Shown here piece by piece: positions 37,204-49,330 of a DNA stretch of 64,000 nucleotides. How positions within the stretch are numbered: the stretch's first letter is position 1; each line of letters begins with the position of its first letter. A model generated the notes under the pieces. That model made no database searches, had not been told where the DNA came from, and saw only the letters and a list, made by a program, of their open reading frames with translations. Origin of the DNA: Ehretia macrophylla (Eukaryota > Streptophyta > Magnoliopsida > Boraginales > Ehretiaceae); assembly GCA_037974665.1 (NCBI GenBank), contig CM075770.1, forward strand, positions 1,066,501-1,130,500. Reading direction: 5' to 3'. Made by a program: the position numbers and the translations under genes.

Positions 37204-37813
37204 TTAACTCCGCACCATGTCACACCATGTCATAGCAAATCATACACCAGGTATGTATGTATGGATACATATATATATATGTATTTATAGTTTAATGATT
37301 TTTTGGTCAAGTTATGACTCATAAAATTTTAAAACTCGACAAGCGGCTTTTTATGTGCTTGAATTGCACCTTGCAAAACAAACAAATAGCAAACGAAGAG
37401 AGGCGGAGTCACGAGTTTCAAAAAATATAAAAAGATTTATAATAGTTTTAAAAATACAAAGGTTACATAATACTTTCTCATATAACTTGGTAACGTGATA
37501 TTTTCTCACTAAACAATGACGAAAGCGTGGCCCAAAAAGAACCGCCAAGAGGTTAACAAAACAGGAAAGAAAAAAAATGAAAAGAAGAAAATAGCCCTGA
37601 ACTTTATTTAATTATCCATTAAGCATCATAATTAATAAGGTTCCTTCCTTCTTCTATATTTTTCGTATAATCATATTAATTATAAACATATATTTTAACC
37701 CCACAAAAACAACAATTTGGTTTAACTCTACTGTTATTCTAATTGAGTTTTTATTTATTTTATTATAATTTTTGTTTTGGCTGTGCAGGTGTTTTACTTG
37801 TGCGGAAAAAATT

Positions 37814-40800
37814 ATGTTCATTTCTAGGTTTTCTCAGCTGGGAGCTCGCACCCTCAAAAGTCTCGTAAAAGGTACTGTTTCTTTTGTTTTTTTTGTTTTT
37901 TGTTTTTTTGAGAGTCGTGTTTCTCGAAAAAGTGATTCAATGGGATTTAGCATGTTGCCGCCATCTATTTTTTCCTATTTAGAAACTTAATTTATGTGAG
38001 TTATGCAAAAATCTATCATAATATTATTTGCTCTATGCAATGCAATATTATTGTCCTTTTTTTTTAGTTTCTGGATGGAGTGTAATATTTTAGTATAAAT
38101 ACGTTATATTATAATGGGACGGTACCCGAATCAACCGTGTTTTGCTGAAATTGCTCGTGGCAACCGTAATAATTTAATAGCCCTTAATGATTTATAAGAA
38201 TTGAGCCTCATTGCCTCCGAGTCCGGTAACAGATGGAGTTTTTTGGTTATAAACTAATTGTATAGGTTGTTAGATGATTACTGTAGTACATAGTCTGGCA
38301 TGCAATTTTGGCAAGTATGAGGTGATTTTCTTGCAGATTAATCTGTTATGATTTTTTTTTTTTTTTTAAGTTTCTGGGGAACTTGCATTTTATTGAGTGG
38401 ATTATGTCATGTAAACGGCACAATTCATCGTATATGGTATTGGGATTGTGCTTTCTGTCTGTCTTTTGGATTGAATTAGTAAACACGGTGCTTGCTTTGG
38501 TGTGCGGATACGGAGAAAAACATGCTTGTAGTTGGTGGCTGTATCGAAAGTTTGAGCAGGTTGATGCTCGTGTTAGTTATGTTTAATTAATGGTATACGT
38601 AATCTCTAAGGGATTTTTCTTTTCCCAAATGGGAAAACAAAGTGTTGAAAAAAGAAATAAAAAGGTGGAGAAATGGGAGATACAATGAGATAGCTTGTAG
38701 TTGCTAATTGAAGAAAACAATAATATTATGGTTGGTTGGTGCCGGTAATGGAGAAGCTTGTTTTATATTTTCAATAAAGAAAATGGAATGCATAGTTGAG
38801 TTGTTAGATTATGTAAAAAGTTTGTTGTTTCTTTATGTTTTTCAGCTTCCTTTCTTCCTTGTCCAAAAACATTCATGGAATGCAATGAAAGGTGTAAACA
38901 ATGTGCCGAAAAGTGAGAATTTCTATTATTTAATTTTTGCTCTTAACGTTTTTCCTTATCTTATCCTGTAAGTCAGCTCCATTGGGATCTACACCAAGGA
39001 CATCATATGCACCGCTCTTTCAAAACCGTTATTTATGGCCCCTGGTTAGTACTGTAAAATGTAAATTTAGAGTTTAAATTTTATTAGATGCATGAAGCGT
39101 GCAGCGAGGCATAAATTGTATGTCATCCTTTATATAGTTCTGCTGTATCTAATCAATAGCCAATCCAAATAGTACTCCAGTGTTGATTTTGGGGTGGTGT
39201 TATTGTCAAAGTGAAGAATGGTGGTTAAGGTTGATAACTTTGATGTGTGAGATACAGTCTACTTATATGTCAGTCGATGATTGCTGTAATTTTTTTTTTT
39301 TTTGGGTCACAATTATAGCTGTAAAAAAATAATCAATATTATGATATTCAACAAGGAGATATGAAAATGAGAAAAAGGAGCAGTAGTTAAGCAGACTAGT
39401 TGTTAGTTAGAGTCCTCTATACCCATTCAGGATCTTATTGTCTTTTTATTGGTTGTGCTGGCTTTCACTTGGGCATTTTTATGAGGGTCCTTAAAAGTTT
39501 GCGCTTTTTAAACGTTGGATAGCTTTTGCATCATCATATTGGCTAAATTTGATTTCGCATCTGTTAAATATTGTAACTCATACATCTGTTATCTTTTTCA
39601 ATCTTTGTTTTTGATTTTATATTTCCCATTCGAAGTATTTCTCTCAATTTGCTAAACTGGATAAGATTTATTTGTTGTAAAATTTCAGAGGCATGAACCA
39701 TTTTGTACCACTGCTGCAGAGAAGACTTCGGAGGAAGGGAATCAAGAAAAAAAGAAGTAAGCGACCTTCACATAGATATCTCTCGTTCCCTTGAAAGATA
39801 GAGGAACTGAAGGAGAGACCTTGAAATATATGAAGGATGAGGAATCTTAGACATATAATAGTATTAGATGATTGGATTTTAAACTTATAGTTTGATTACA
39901 AAATATTAGTGTATGAAGCCGGTTTCTCCAAATGTCTTGAAAATTTTGTCAAAGTTAAACCACTGATGCATATATTTATGCTTTAGGCTGAAATGTATTT
40001 ATCAGCTTCTCATGTTTTGACTGAATGATATATTTAAGCTTTGATGTTACGAATATCTAATGGAATAAGACTCAGATTAGGATGTAGGTGGTTTACCATC
40101 CTCGAATCTTAAACCTGTGCACAAAGGACACAGGTTATGTCAGAAGGAAACTAAATTTCCCATGCCCTCTCATGTAGAATATCTGTAACTTTTGTGGACA
40201 AGGATGGAGATGAGAAGCATATCAAGGTTCCTGTTGGGATGTCTATGCTAGAAGCTGCACACGAGAATGACATAGAGCTTGAAGGTACCACTGTTTATAT
40301 TCTCCATTTTGCACCTCAAATTCTTAACTATGTGAGCTAAATGATTTGGATTTGATTGCAGGAGCATGTGAAGGGTCACTTGCCTGTTCCACTTGTCATG
40401 TGATTGTGATGGTAAGTTTTTGTGTGCTTATATTAAGAGCATACTGATGTTGTCCTACACAATAATAGATAGTTGAGCACCGAAAGAAGATAATGCAGAA
40501 AAAATGGTGATCGTAGCTTTAAAATGTTTAGCAAAACAATGTAAATGTATAGGTGATAGTGATAGAAGACCAAAATCTGTAGTGAATGATGTGATTAGGA
40601 AATATGGAAGTTTGTGGTTAATTGTGAAATTGACCTTGTCGATGGAGAACAGTATATATATAGTTCTTGTTTTACCATTTTTCTTCTCTCAAGCTATAGG
40701 AGTACGACAAATCATATATACTGGGACAAACAATCTACAACTGGCAGGACTCGACCTTAATTCTTGAGAGTCTCAGCCTTCGAGCCCTTCAGTAGTGAAA

Positions 40801-41350
40801 CAAGGCTTCAATGGCAGAATCTACATCATCAAGACGTACAGTTAGGATAAAGTTTTCTCGAGTCAAGTTGTGCTAGAATGCTAGTTTTTCATCCTAGAGA
40901 GAAGTAAGGAGCAGAGGAATAAAGCAATACTATTTGGTTCTTGATGGCATTAGATACTTTTGCCTGTTTGCATTTTTGTGGATGTTTTTCTTTGAATTAC
41001 AATTGCTCAAGGATGTTGAGTACTAAAATAATTGTTTCATCACCAACTCTTGATGCTCTGTGATAGGATGTGGACTACTATAACAAACTAGAAGAACCAA
41101 CAGATGAGGAGAATGACATGTTAGATCTTGCGTTTGGCCTCACAGAGACGTAAGTCCTTTATTTAAATTATGAATTAACTCTTGTATCATTCTAGGCATT
41201 TAGCCACTAATAAACTCTATGATGATCTTTCCCAGATCGCGTTTGGGTTGTCAAGTAATTGCAAAACCTGAAATTGATGGAATTCGATTAGCACTTCCTG
41301 CTGCCACACGGAATTTTGCTGTTGACGGGTATAAGCCTAAACCACATTAG
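37814..41350 (+). CDS. MFDX: Mitochondrial adrenodoxin-type [2Fe-2S] ferredoxin
   Basis: Electron carrier for Fe-S cluster assembly and biotin synthesis in the mitochondrial matrix. Seven exons: 37814-37871, 38977-39044, 39689-39756, 40178-40284, 40362-40411, 41067-41149 and 41236-41350. Total is 549 nt, 182 residues. The N-terminus MFISRFSQLGARTLKSLVKG is Arg/Ser-rich with few acids, as in a mitochondrial presequence. The ferredoxin domain starts ISVTFVDKDGDEKHIKVPVG. Cluster ligands are Cys103, Cys109 and Cys112 in ACEGSLACSTCHVIVM and Cys150 in SRLGCQV. The acidic docking helix is NKLEEPTDEENDMLDLAFGL. It ends NFAVDGYKPKPH. An acceptor CTGTGCAG at 37781-37788 just before the start suggests a 5' UTR intron. 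Phase is kept at every junction. The start of exon 2 was chosen as the GTCAG acceptor because only it keeps frame. Confidence 0.94.
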
Positions 41351-42359
41351 AAACATTCTACCACGGGAGGAAATTTTTGCATTCTGAGTGTAAAGGATAA
41401 GACTCCGCACTTTTTTGTAGCATCCCCATATTAGGCTTTTGTAGCAATTGCTGATTACATCCTTCTTCTCCTTATCTGTGTTATTGCTAGTTGTTAGTGG
41501 ATTTTGTGGAATGGCGTGCATTATGCGACAGATTTAGGTAGTGCATCTTACCTTAGTTTATCGACGTCGTGTACAAACTATTTATTGATTATTTCTGGTC
41601 CAATGTAAAAATGGCCAGCAGTACTGATGTCCAATAAGGTAGCCAATCTCTTATACCAGGTATGTTTTGAATTTTGTTTATGCATTCATGCCCATAAGGC
41701 TCTCGCAATTACATCAGTTTATATTCTGCTGCTATGGCTTTATCTCATTGACACTGGCTATGCTACAGAAATTAAATTAAATTTTAGCTTTCAACATTAG
41801 GTAATTCAGGTATATTTTCATATATATATATATTTTTTTTGTAATTCTTATTCGGACATTATTTCTATGTCCGAATAGGATCCCCAATTTTTATTTTTTA
41901 TTTATTTATTTTTGTAATTCCTATTAGGACATTATTTCTATGTCCGAATAGGATTTCTAATTTATTTTTTGGTTAAGAGTATGTAACGTTTTTAGACTTT
42001 TTCAAGGTTGAAACACAACTCTCATTGATAAGGATGCATTACTGGATAATCTATTGTGTACGATAAGTGATAAACTATTAGATCGCGAAAATGAAAGAGA
42101 AGTAAAGTTTTCGTAGAATCGTTTGGCATTATTGTAATAGTTAATGAGAAATTGTGCTTTCCATGTCATGGACTTGGATAGTATGGTGGCTTAACCTTCC
42201 CCGACGGCTCCATTCCCTCTTTCTGAAAACGATATTTCGACCAGTGAAGGTTGTCACGATCCTTCACGTTGCATTTGTTTTTTGAATATACGGGGTTAGT
42301 GTAGTAGTGGATGTTTAAATTCGAATGTCACGTCTTGAGACTTGACACTTTTAGACAGT
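41351..42359. other. 3' UTR and intergenic
   Basis: 3' region of the ferredoxin gene followed by AT-rich DNA. The paired hairpins at 41841-41954 are listed separately. Confidence 0.4.
41841..41954. repeat. Duplicated hairpin (two 41-bp copies)
   Basis: GTAATTCTTATTCGGACATT ATTTCTATGTCCGAATAGGAT occurs at 41841-41881 and, with two changes, at 41914-41954. Each holds an ATTCGGACAT / ATGTCCGAAT stem with a 7-base loop. Confidence 0.85.
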
Positions 42360-43063
42360 GATTAGTATGTGAGAATGAGTTGGGAATGGAATGACATTTC
42401 TTATTCTATTTTAATTCTCATATTTGATATGAGGGAATGAACTTGGGAATGTCATTCTCAAGAGAATTTCATTTCCACATACATTGGAATAACCATTCCA
42501 GATCAAATACATGAGAATGATCTATTCCTATATATTTAGGAATCAACTTGATTACCATACCATTTATAAATAATTTATTTTACAATAATAATAATAATAA
42601 TTTAAAAATATAATAATAATTATTATAAAAATAATAATAATTATTATTATGAAAATAAAAATAATAATAAAAAAAAAAATAAAAAAAAATAAAAGAGATT
42701 AAATATTAATAATAATTAAAAATATAATAATATTTTTATGAAAATAATAAAAATAATTATTATTATAATAAAAAAAAATAAAAATGATAATAATAATAAT
42801 AAATAAAATAATAATAAAAACAAAAATAATAATAATAATAATAATTAAAAATATAATAATATTATTATGAAAATAATAATAATAAAAATTATTATAATAA
42901 AAAAATGATAATAATAATAATAATAATAATAAAAATAAAAAATAAAAATAATGAATAAAAAAAAATAATAATAATAATAATAATTAAAAATATAATAATA
43001 TTTTGTTATTAATAATAATAATAATAATTATTATTATTTTTTATATTATTATTATTATTATTT

Positions 43064-43096
<33 letters not shown>

Positions 43097-43136
43097 ATTA
43101 TTATTATTATTATTATTTATTATTTATTATTTTTAT

Positions 43137-43169
<33 letters not shown>

Positions 43170-43377
43170 TATGTTTATATTGTTTACGATTATGTTTATA
43201 TTTATTCTTATTTTTAATACTATAATAATAAAAAGAAAATTATGTCATATTATACAAGTCATTCGCATTACTACTCTTAATTTCTAGAGCATACCAAACA
43301 TGTCATTCTTATTCCCAATTTCATTCCATTCCTTGGTTCATTTCATTCCTGCCCAAATCCATTCCAATGTACCAATC
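42360..43377. mobile_element. Foldback element packed with TAA/ATT/GTT microsatellite
   Basis: The outer 100-200 bp on each side are inverted relatives, rich in GGAATG (left) and CATTCC (right): GATTAGTATGTGAGAATG and the complement of CATTCCAATGTACCAATC. Between them lie about 430 bp of (TAA)n-like and then about 170 bp of (ATT)n/(GTT)n repeats, so the core is itself self-complementary. The target duplication was not resolved. The 94-codon ORF of Ile/Tyr/Cys/Leu repeats at 43003-43287 is a microsatellite artefact. Confidence 0.55.
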
Positions 43378-44563
43378 GCTACCTTAATGTTAGACTAAAA
43401 AACTTTCTAGAGAATTCTCATTATCGAAAAAAATAAAATGGAAAAAGATTGTCATTGTGGGCTGACCAGATCTTTTTTTTATTTTATTTTTTATTTTTAA
43501 GATAACGAGGAACTCACTTAGGTAAAATCACATTGGATTCACCCCAAGATTGTGAACTTTGTGGTGCAATGGCGTATTCCAACACATGCTCAAGTCAAAG
43601 AAATGCAATATTTATAATAGAATGACATAGATTTGAATTGAGAATCTTTGATCACAACAAGTTATTATCCGGCCACTCCACCGAACCCTACTTAGGATGA
43701 CTTAACCAGATTTTTGTATCAAAATGGCAGACGTCAGGAAGACAATTAGCCTAGATATGTGGCTAAACAAGTCATAATAAAGGGACCCTTTTAATTGTGG
43801 CAGAATAATCTCATAGCTAAAGATTTGACTCTTTACTTAAAAGCCAAGTGAAGTTCGAAAGTTACGTGCCTGCAATGCAAAGCTTTACAAGTTCTTTGCT
43901 TCCATTCACGTTTTCTCTCTGGACCATTTCGTTCTCAAACACTTCTCTATAGTCTTCCCTCTTTTGCAAACTCATTCACTTCCTTAAAAGGCTAATAATA
44001 TCATTATTGTTCTCCCTTTTCTTGTTGCTCTCAGGTATGCATATTTCTAATGTAGAACAAGTTTGATTGATATATATATGCAGATTATTCATGTTGATTA
44101 GTGTTTTTTTTTCTTCTGTTGGAATAAGCATCGTTTTAGCTATTCATCGATTTCTAATCCAGGTGTCATTAAGAAGGTGAATGTTCGAGCGCGAATTAAC
44201 TTAATGATCTGTTGATCTATTTGATGTTCGACTTCTTGATCTGTCGATCTATTTAATGACTGACTAGATTGTCGTCTGAGGTTCTGTGAAACCTCTGCCT
44301 TTTAAGAATCAGTACTTAAATGCGTTATCTGAAATACAATATTCGAGTATTGGAGAGGAGAGGTGGAAGAAAAGGCACGGGATGGATTTAGGAGTCTTTG
44401 TGTGAGTTATACATGTAAATTTATTCATGTTAAGAGCTATCTCAAGTAGATGAATAGGTGGGAATAGAGCTGCATTAAGCTAAGTGCATCCGAGATTCAA
44501 TTCTTTGTCGCGCAAAAGAAAACTGACTTACAGGAACTCATCATTCTTGCAGGAAGTCAAATA
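43378..44563. other. Intergenic, then 5' UTR exon and intron of the DUF936 gene
   Basis: A leader exon probably ends at TCAG|GTATGC (44034/44035) and rejoins after CTTGCAG at 44553, just before the ATG at 44564. That makes a 5' UTR intron of about 520 bp. Nothing else was recognised upstream. Confidence 0.45.
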
Positions 44564-46899
44564 ATGGCATCCTTAACGCCAGGAATGTTGCTAAAACTTC
44601 TACAGAGCATCAATTCGAATGTGAAGGTGCGAGGGGAGCATAGGTCCATTCTATTGCAAGTAGTAAGCATTGTGCCGGCCTTAACCGGACAGGAGTTGTG
44701 GCCAGATCAAGGCTTCTTCATAAAAGTCTCGGATTCTTCTCATTCGACTTATGTCTCCCTATCGAAAGAAGATAATGAGCTGATCTTAAACGATAAGTTG
44801 CAGCTTGGCCAGTTCTTCTATGTTGATAAGATGGAGGCTGGAAGTCCTGTGCCTATTCTAGTTGGGATCAGACCACTTCCAGGACGACATCCATTTGTGG
44901 GTAATCCGAAAGAGTTGATGCAACTCTTAGAGCCATCATCAGAGGGCTCTATTCATACTGAATCTGCGGATGTCAAAGAGGAAAGCTTCAAAAAGAAACT
45001 TGTAATCAAAGAGAAGGCGGTAATTGCATCCCGGTATATGCAGGGTGTCTTGACGCCAAATGGAAAAGCCGGTGCAGCTGATAACGGTGGTGTTGCAAAG
45101 AATGATGAGAATGAGAGCAGTGGAGCAGGTAAGAAAGCAGCACCTTTGAAAGGGAAACAGCAAGAACATAAAGGTCAGGTAATGATTTTGCAAAGTTGCG
45201 ATGCGAATGACTATAAACACTACATGGTCTATTCCAATCAAGATAACAGACATTATGAGAGTTCTTGGTTTGATCTAGGATTATAACATTTCTTTTTCTA
45301 AGGTTTTGATACGATATCATCTGTTTACGTTTTCTTGAATATGTGCCATTAGGAGATTGACGAGTGCTAGATTTTAGTACTCCACACTTTTTTGACAATT
45401 CTTTTCGATTACATTACGGATGCAGCCACCGATCCCTTGCCGTCCTCAAGCTGATACAAACATATCAAATTCAAACAATGATGCATCTAAAACACAAGAG
45501 GTCTTCACATCTTCAAAACCCCCAACTGTAAAGCGCAATACAAGCAAACAAGAAAATGTCAACTTGAATTGTTTGCCAAGAATTAGAGATAAAGGCCAAG
45601 TTTCTGAGGCAATACCTTGGCCCTCTCTGCCAGCAAACCTTCTCAAAGCCGCGAAGGTACACATCCTTTTATACGCCATTAAGAGATTATTGTTTCCCTT
45701 TTTTCATATCAATTTGCATTTTGATTGTAAATTCTGTATCACTGAGGCAAAAATTAGCATTGGTAAGTTCTGTTTGACAGTAATATCATTTCGAGTCATT
45801 TCCAATACGACATTAAATAACACAACCTCAAGAAAGTAAGAGAAGCGAGACAAAAAAATGGTCACCTGATTACTTGGTTCAGAAAATATTTGATCAGATA
45901 GATAATATATTAAGTTCATAAGCTTGTTGTGATTTTGCATAAATTCCAACCACTGAAATTTACAGAGGAATGAGTTTAACATCTTCATATCGATCTATAA
46001 ATCTCACATGATTATTTCCATCACAAGGGAATGCTCAGAAGGAGAAATTTGGATTCTGTGGTAGCAGCAGAAGCTCAAAAGGAAGCAGTGACAGCAGCAA
46101 ATCTTATCAAGTGCATTAGGTGAGCCTAGCTTACTGTTAATATATGTCATCCGGCCATCACACAAATGTCTATAAGATCAAGTTGACAATAAATCTATAT
46201 GTTCCTATCAAGATATGGATCTACTTTTGACTTCTGTAAATTTGTATCTATTTTTTTCTGCTCTCTTTCAGCATGTTTTCGGATCTCTGCTCATCTGCTT
46301 CACCAGAGAATCCTCATATCTATCTCACCAAGTTCTTCACACTCTACCAGCTCATTGAGAAACCTAATATTACCATTCAGATAAAGGATAACATATCAGA
46401 TCACCTGTCTAACAAATCATCCACGCAAGACAAAGTTAAATCCAGTAAAAAGTCAGTTTCTTCACAGAGTAAAAACATGATGAAGATTTCAAAGCCCCCG
46501 ATGGAGCTTTCAGAAGATGATAGACTAGAATGGGCCAAGAGAGACAGTTCAAAAGATATCAAGGATCTACAAGAAACCCTTTTAAATGAAGCACGCGCTT
46601 GGTTTCTAACATTCTTGGAGCAAGCACTTGATGTTGGATTTCGAGTGAATTATTGTAAGGAAAAGAAAGGAAAGGAAAATGTTGCAGAACAAATGGAGCC
46701 AAACAACCATATCGCTCTTGCACTATCACACCTTAAAAATGCAAATGAATGGTTGGAAAGAGTAAGAAGCAACTTAAGCTCGGAGGAAAATGGATTGATG
46801 GAGACTATTAACAGGTTGAAGCAAAAACTTTATGCTTGTTTGCTCGTTCATGTGGATTCAGCTGCATCTGCGCTAGAAAGTCAATCTGATCGTAAGTGA
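44564..46899 (+). CDS. DUF936 family protein
   Basis: Plant-specific protein of unknown biochemical function. Four exons: 44564-45178, 45426-45656, 46028-46119 and 46272-46899, giving 521 residues. The N-terminal DUF936 block reads [58 protein letters not shown] and [19 protein letters not shown], then [21 protein letters not shown] long Lys/Ser/Glu-rich disordered region follows. The C-terminal part carries helical [20 protein letters not shown] and [40 protein letters not shown]. Reading phase is kept at all junctions. The final codons overlap a GTAAGT donor-like sequence (GATC|GTAAGT), so a further short exon is possible. The 5' UTR has an intron. Confidence 0.88.
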
Positions 46900-47255
46900 T
46901 TCAAGAAGCCTTGATCGATGTATATAGTTTTCACACAATCCCTCTTATTTAAATTATCTTTGTTCTGTAATGTATCGTATTATCCCCGAGCCTTACATAT
47001 TTAAATTATCTTTTCTTCAATGTAGATTTTGATATTGGCCTAACTGAGTTGGATTTTGCAGTTAGAGTTTATTCAATGAAACTAGAATTTGAAGCATGAT
47101 TATATAGTATGCTAAGATCAATGGTATTCATAAGCAGAATTGTTTGAGTCATGCATTGAAGACCAAGCCAGAGTAAGGACCTTACCTCACCTCTACAGCT
47201 TCATGGCCTATAGCCAATGCGCTTCGCTTAAGCTTCTGAGCTTTTGCCAAGTAAA
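46900..47255. other. 3' region between DUF936 gene and MIR164
   Basis: AT-rich; no coding feature recognised. Some of it may belong to the MIR164 primary transcript, whose 3' side faces this region. Confidence 0.4.
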
Positions 47256-47360
47256 GGAAACGTTCCAAGCTGGAGAGCAAGGCACACGCAAGATTCTGAC
47301 ATCAAGTTTCAAGCAATCCTGCATGTGCCCTGCTTCTCCAGCTTGTTTGCGCTTCGTTCC
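47256..47360 (-). ncRNA. MIR164: MIR164 microRNA precursor hairpin
   Basis: On the minus strand the 5' arm carries 21 nt at 47340-47320 that begin TGGAGAAGCAGGGCAC and end ATGCA. This equals canonical miR164 except A for G in the ACGTGCA end. The 3' arm (about 47290-47269) reads GCGTGTGCCTTGCTCTCCA and pairs with it, leaving one bulged A and two G-U wobbles. The loop is about 29 nt and pairing resumes below the duplex (GGAACG with CGTTTCC). miR164 sits on the 5' arm in known plant precursors, as here. The established targets are NAC-domain transcripts of the CUC2/NAC1 group, controlling organ boundaries and lateral roots. The + strand ORFs overlapping this hairpin are spurious. Confidence 0.9.
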
Positions 47361-49330
47361 ATTCCCTTCATTACTGCAATCTTCTTTATACTAAATAGCT
47401 ATAGTTCCCAAAGCTCGACGAGACAAAACCAAGTCTACTGATCATTCGAATGTAATATTTTCTATAGCTTATGTACTTTTAACATAAGGCAATGGTTATA
47501 TAGTTTGATAAGCTTTTCTGTGCCATTCAGCTATGTGAATACTGCCAAGAAGATTGAGAAGAATGTTGTTGGTTGGAGGGGTAGTTGATCTTGTGTGTTT
47601 GCTTTGTGAAATCTAAGCATTACTTTTTGTATTTCTTAAAGAAAATCAAAAGAGCCTCAATTTTACTCGAGTGACTGTTGAAGTTTGGCTGCCAACAGGG
47701 AACTACTTGAAGGGGTAACCGAGTTGCTATGGCTACCATGAAAGCATACAAAGTCAGGCCACCAACCGTTTGGCTTATCATTAGTACTAAAGCAATTGCA
47801 TACTATAGGGATTAGATGACCATCCATCTATCCATATTAAGCAATTTTTTTTGTTAGATAACAATCAAGCCAAGCGGGAAATTTTTTAATTAGTCCGGAT
47901 TAATGTTAATCACTCACATATTGATGAGACTCCCTCGTGTAGGTTTCACCAATCATGTGAGGGACTGACCCATCAGTCCAGATTGGTACAATAATTTTTC
48001 CAAGCCCTATACATATATGCTTTTGACTGAATTTGAAACCACATGGGGCAGTAGGACAAGTTCTTCTCTGGCAGCTCGTGATCTGGAAAAAAATCATTTT
48101 CTTATCGGGAATTCTTCAGAATCGTCTCTACTATAAGTTTATAGTCTTTATTTATTACAGTTTCACACTTTTTAACAAGTACTTTTATAATTTCTTCTTA
48201 ATATATTGAAACTATTTCAAACTGTACTTATTATCTATTCAATAGGAATAATCCTCACTTTTTCTTATATCACATCATTTCTGATGCTATCCTTTCTAGT
48301 AACATATTTGCTACTTCCCCACCCAACATTCCAATTCGTACAACAAAGCCCGTTTTGACTATTTTTTTAAAACTCAAATAGAATTTTCAATTTCATAAAA
48401 TTCCTTTGTACTTCTTCATTTTGTCTATTGCATCTTGATTTTATGACTAATATTGGTATTAATCTCTCCATCTTGGTGAGCCAAACTTAAAGAAAAATTG
48501 ACTCTAAAATAGAAGATTTAACGGACAAGATAAAGATTCTTTCTATATCTAATCTTGGTTGCACATTACTCCATGACCTGGAATTGCATTCCATAAACTA
48601 TTACCAGAAAAGAAATTTAAAGGCATATCATGATATACGAGTATACAAATCTAATATTACTTTAAAATGAGATTTAACTTCCCAAGACAAATATTTTGTT
48701 TCCTTCAACAAAATCTTAGAGACCAGTTTCATTGATGGTTTATCGCCCTATAAAATGTATTCCTAGATTTCCCACCAAAGATTAGCAAAAGTCATGATAA
48801 TCAAGAAATTTATGTTAGCAAAAGACAAATACAGTACGCCATATAGTCATGTTTTATATTTCCAATACTTATTTCATAACTTTAAACCTTTTTTTTTTTT
48901 TTTTAACTTTACACTTTCTTCTATGCTAAGTATCATCCCTCTTTCTTTTCTTTTTTTTCCAAACGATTTATTCCTATTTGTAATGAAACATACAAGGCAT
49001 AAGCCAAAATAAAATTAAATATCTTCCCATCATCGACAAATGTTACCCTATCAATTAGCCACAAAAACACAATAAATAAATAAATAAATAAATATACACG
49101 TGTCGAAATTAATTTTTGTTATGATTAATAAAGGAATAAAAAGATTAATGAAAGTTAAATGGGCTAAATTGAAATTGTTTGAAACTTCAAGGGCGTAATA
49201 GCCAATTAATCTTAAACTCCAAACAAAATATCCCACATAACAGCAAAGGTACTTTAAAACGCGTAATTCATTTTTTTACCCCCAAATCAATTCATTTCCA
49301 AGAAATTACCGAAATCCAAAGCTGAGGATC
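47361..49330. other. Intergenic, probable MIR164 promoter region
   Basis: No coding exon recognised. The side immediately right of the hairpin would contain the MIR164 promoter. An AAAT microsatellite lies at 49072-49095 and a poly-T at 48890-48904. Confidence 0.4.

Noticed and set aside
42580-43180. CRISPR-like regular repeats
   Set aside because: Simple trinucleotide runs without unique spacers, in a plant nuclear context.
43003-43287. 94-codon ORF of Ile, Tyr, Cys and Leu runs
   Set aside because: Pure ATT/GTT microsatellite read in one frame.
44939-45398. Two minus-strand ORFs of 104 and 130 codons
   Set aside because: Antisense shadows of DUF936 exon 1 and following intron; the + strand frame carries the conserved domain.
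47140-47441. Overlapping 84- and 65-codon + strand ORFs
   Set aside because: They run through the MIR164 hairpin on the other strand; the openness reflects the hairpin arms, and the peptides match nothing I know.
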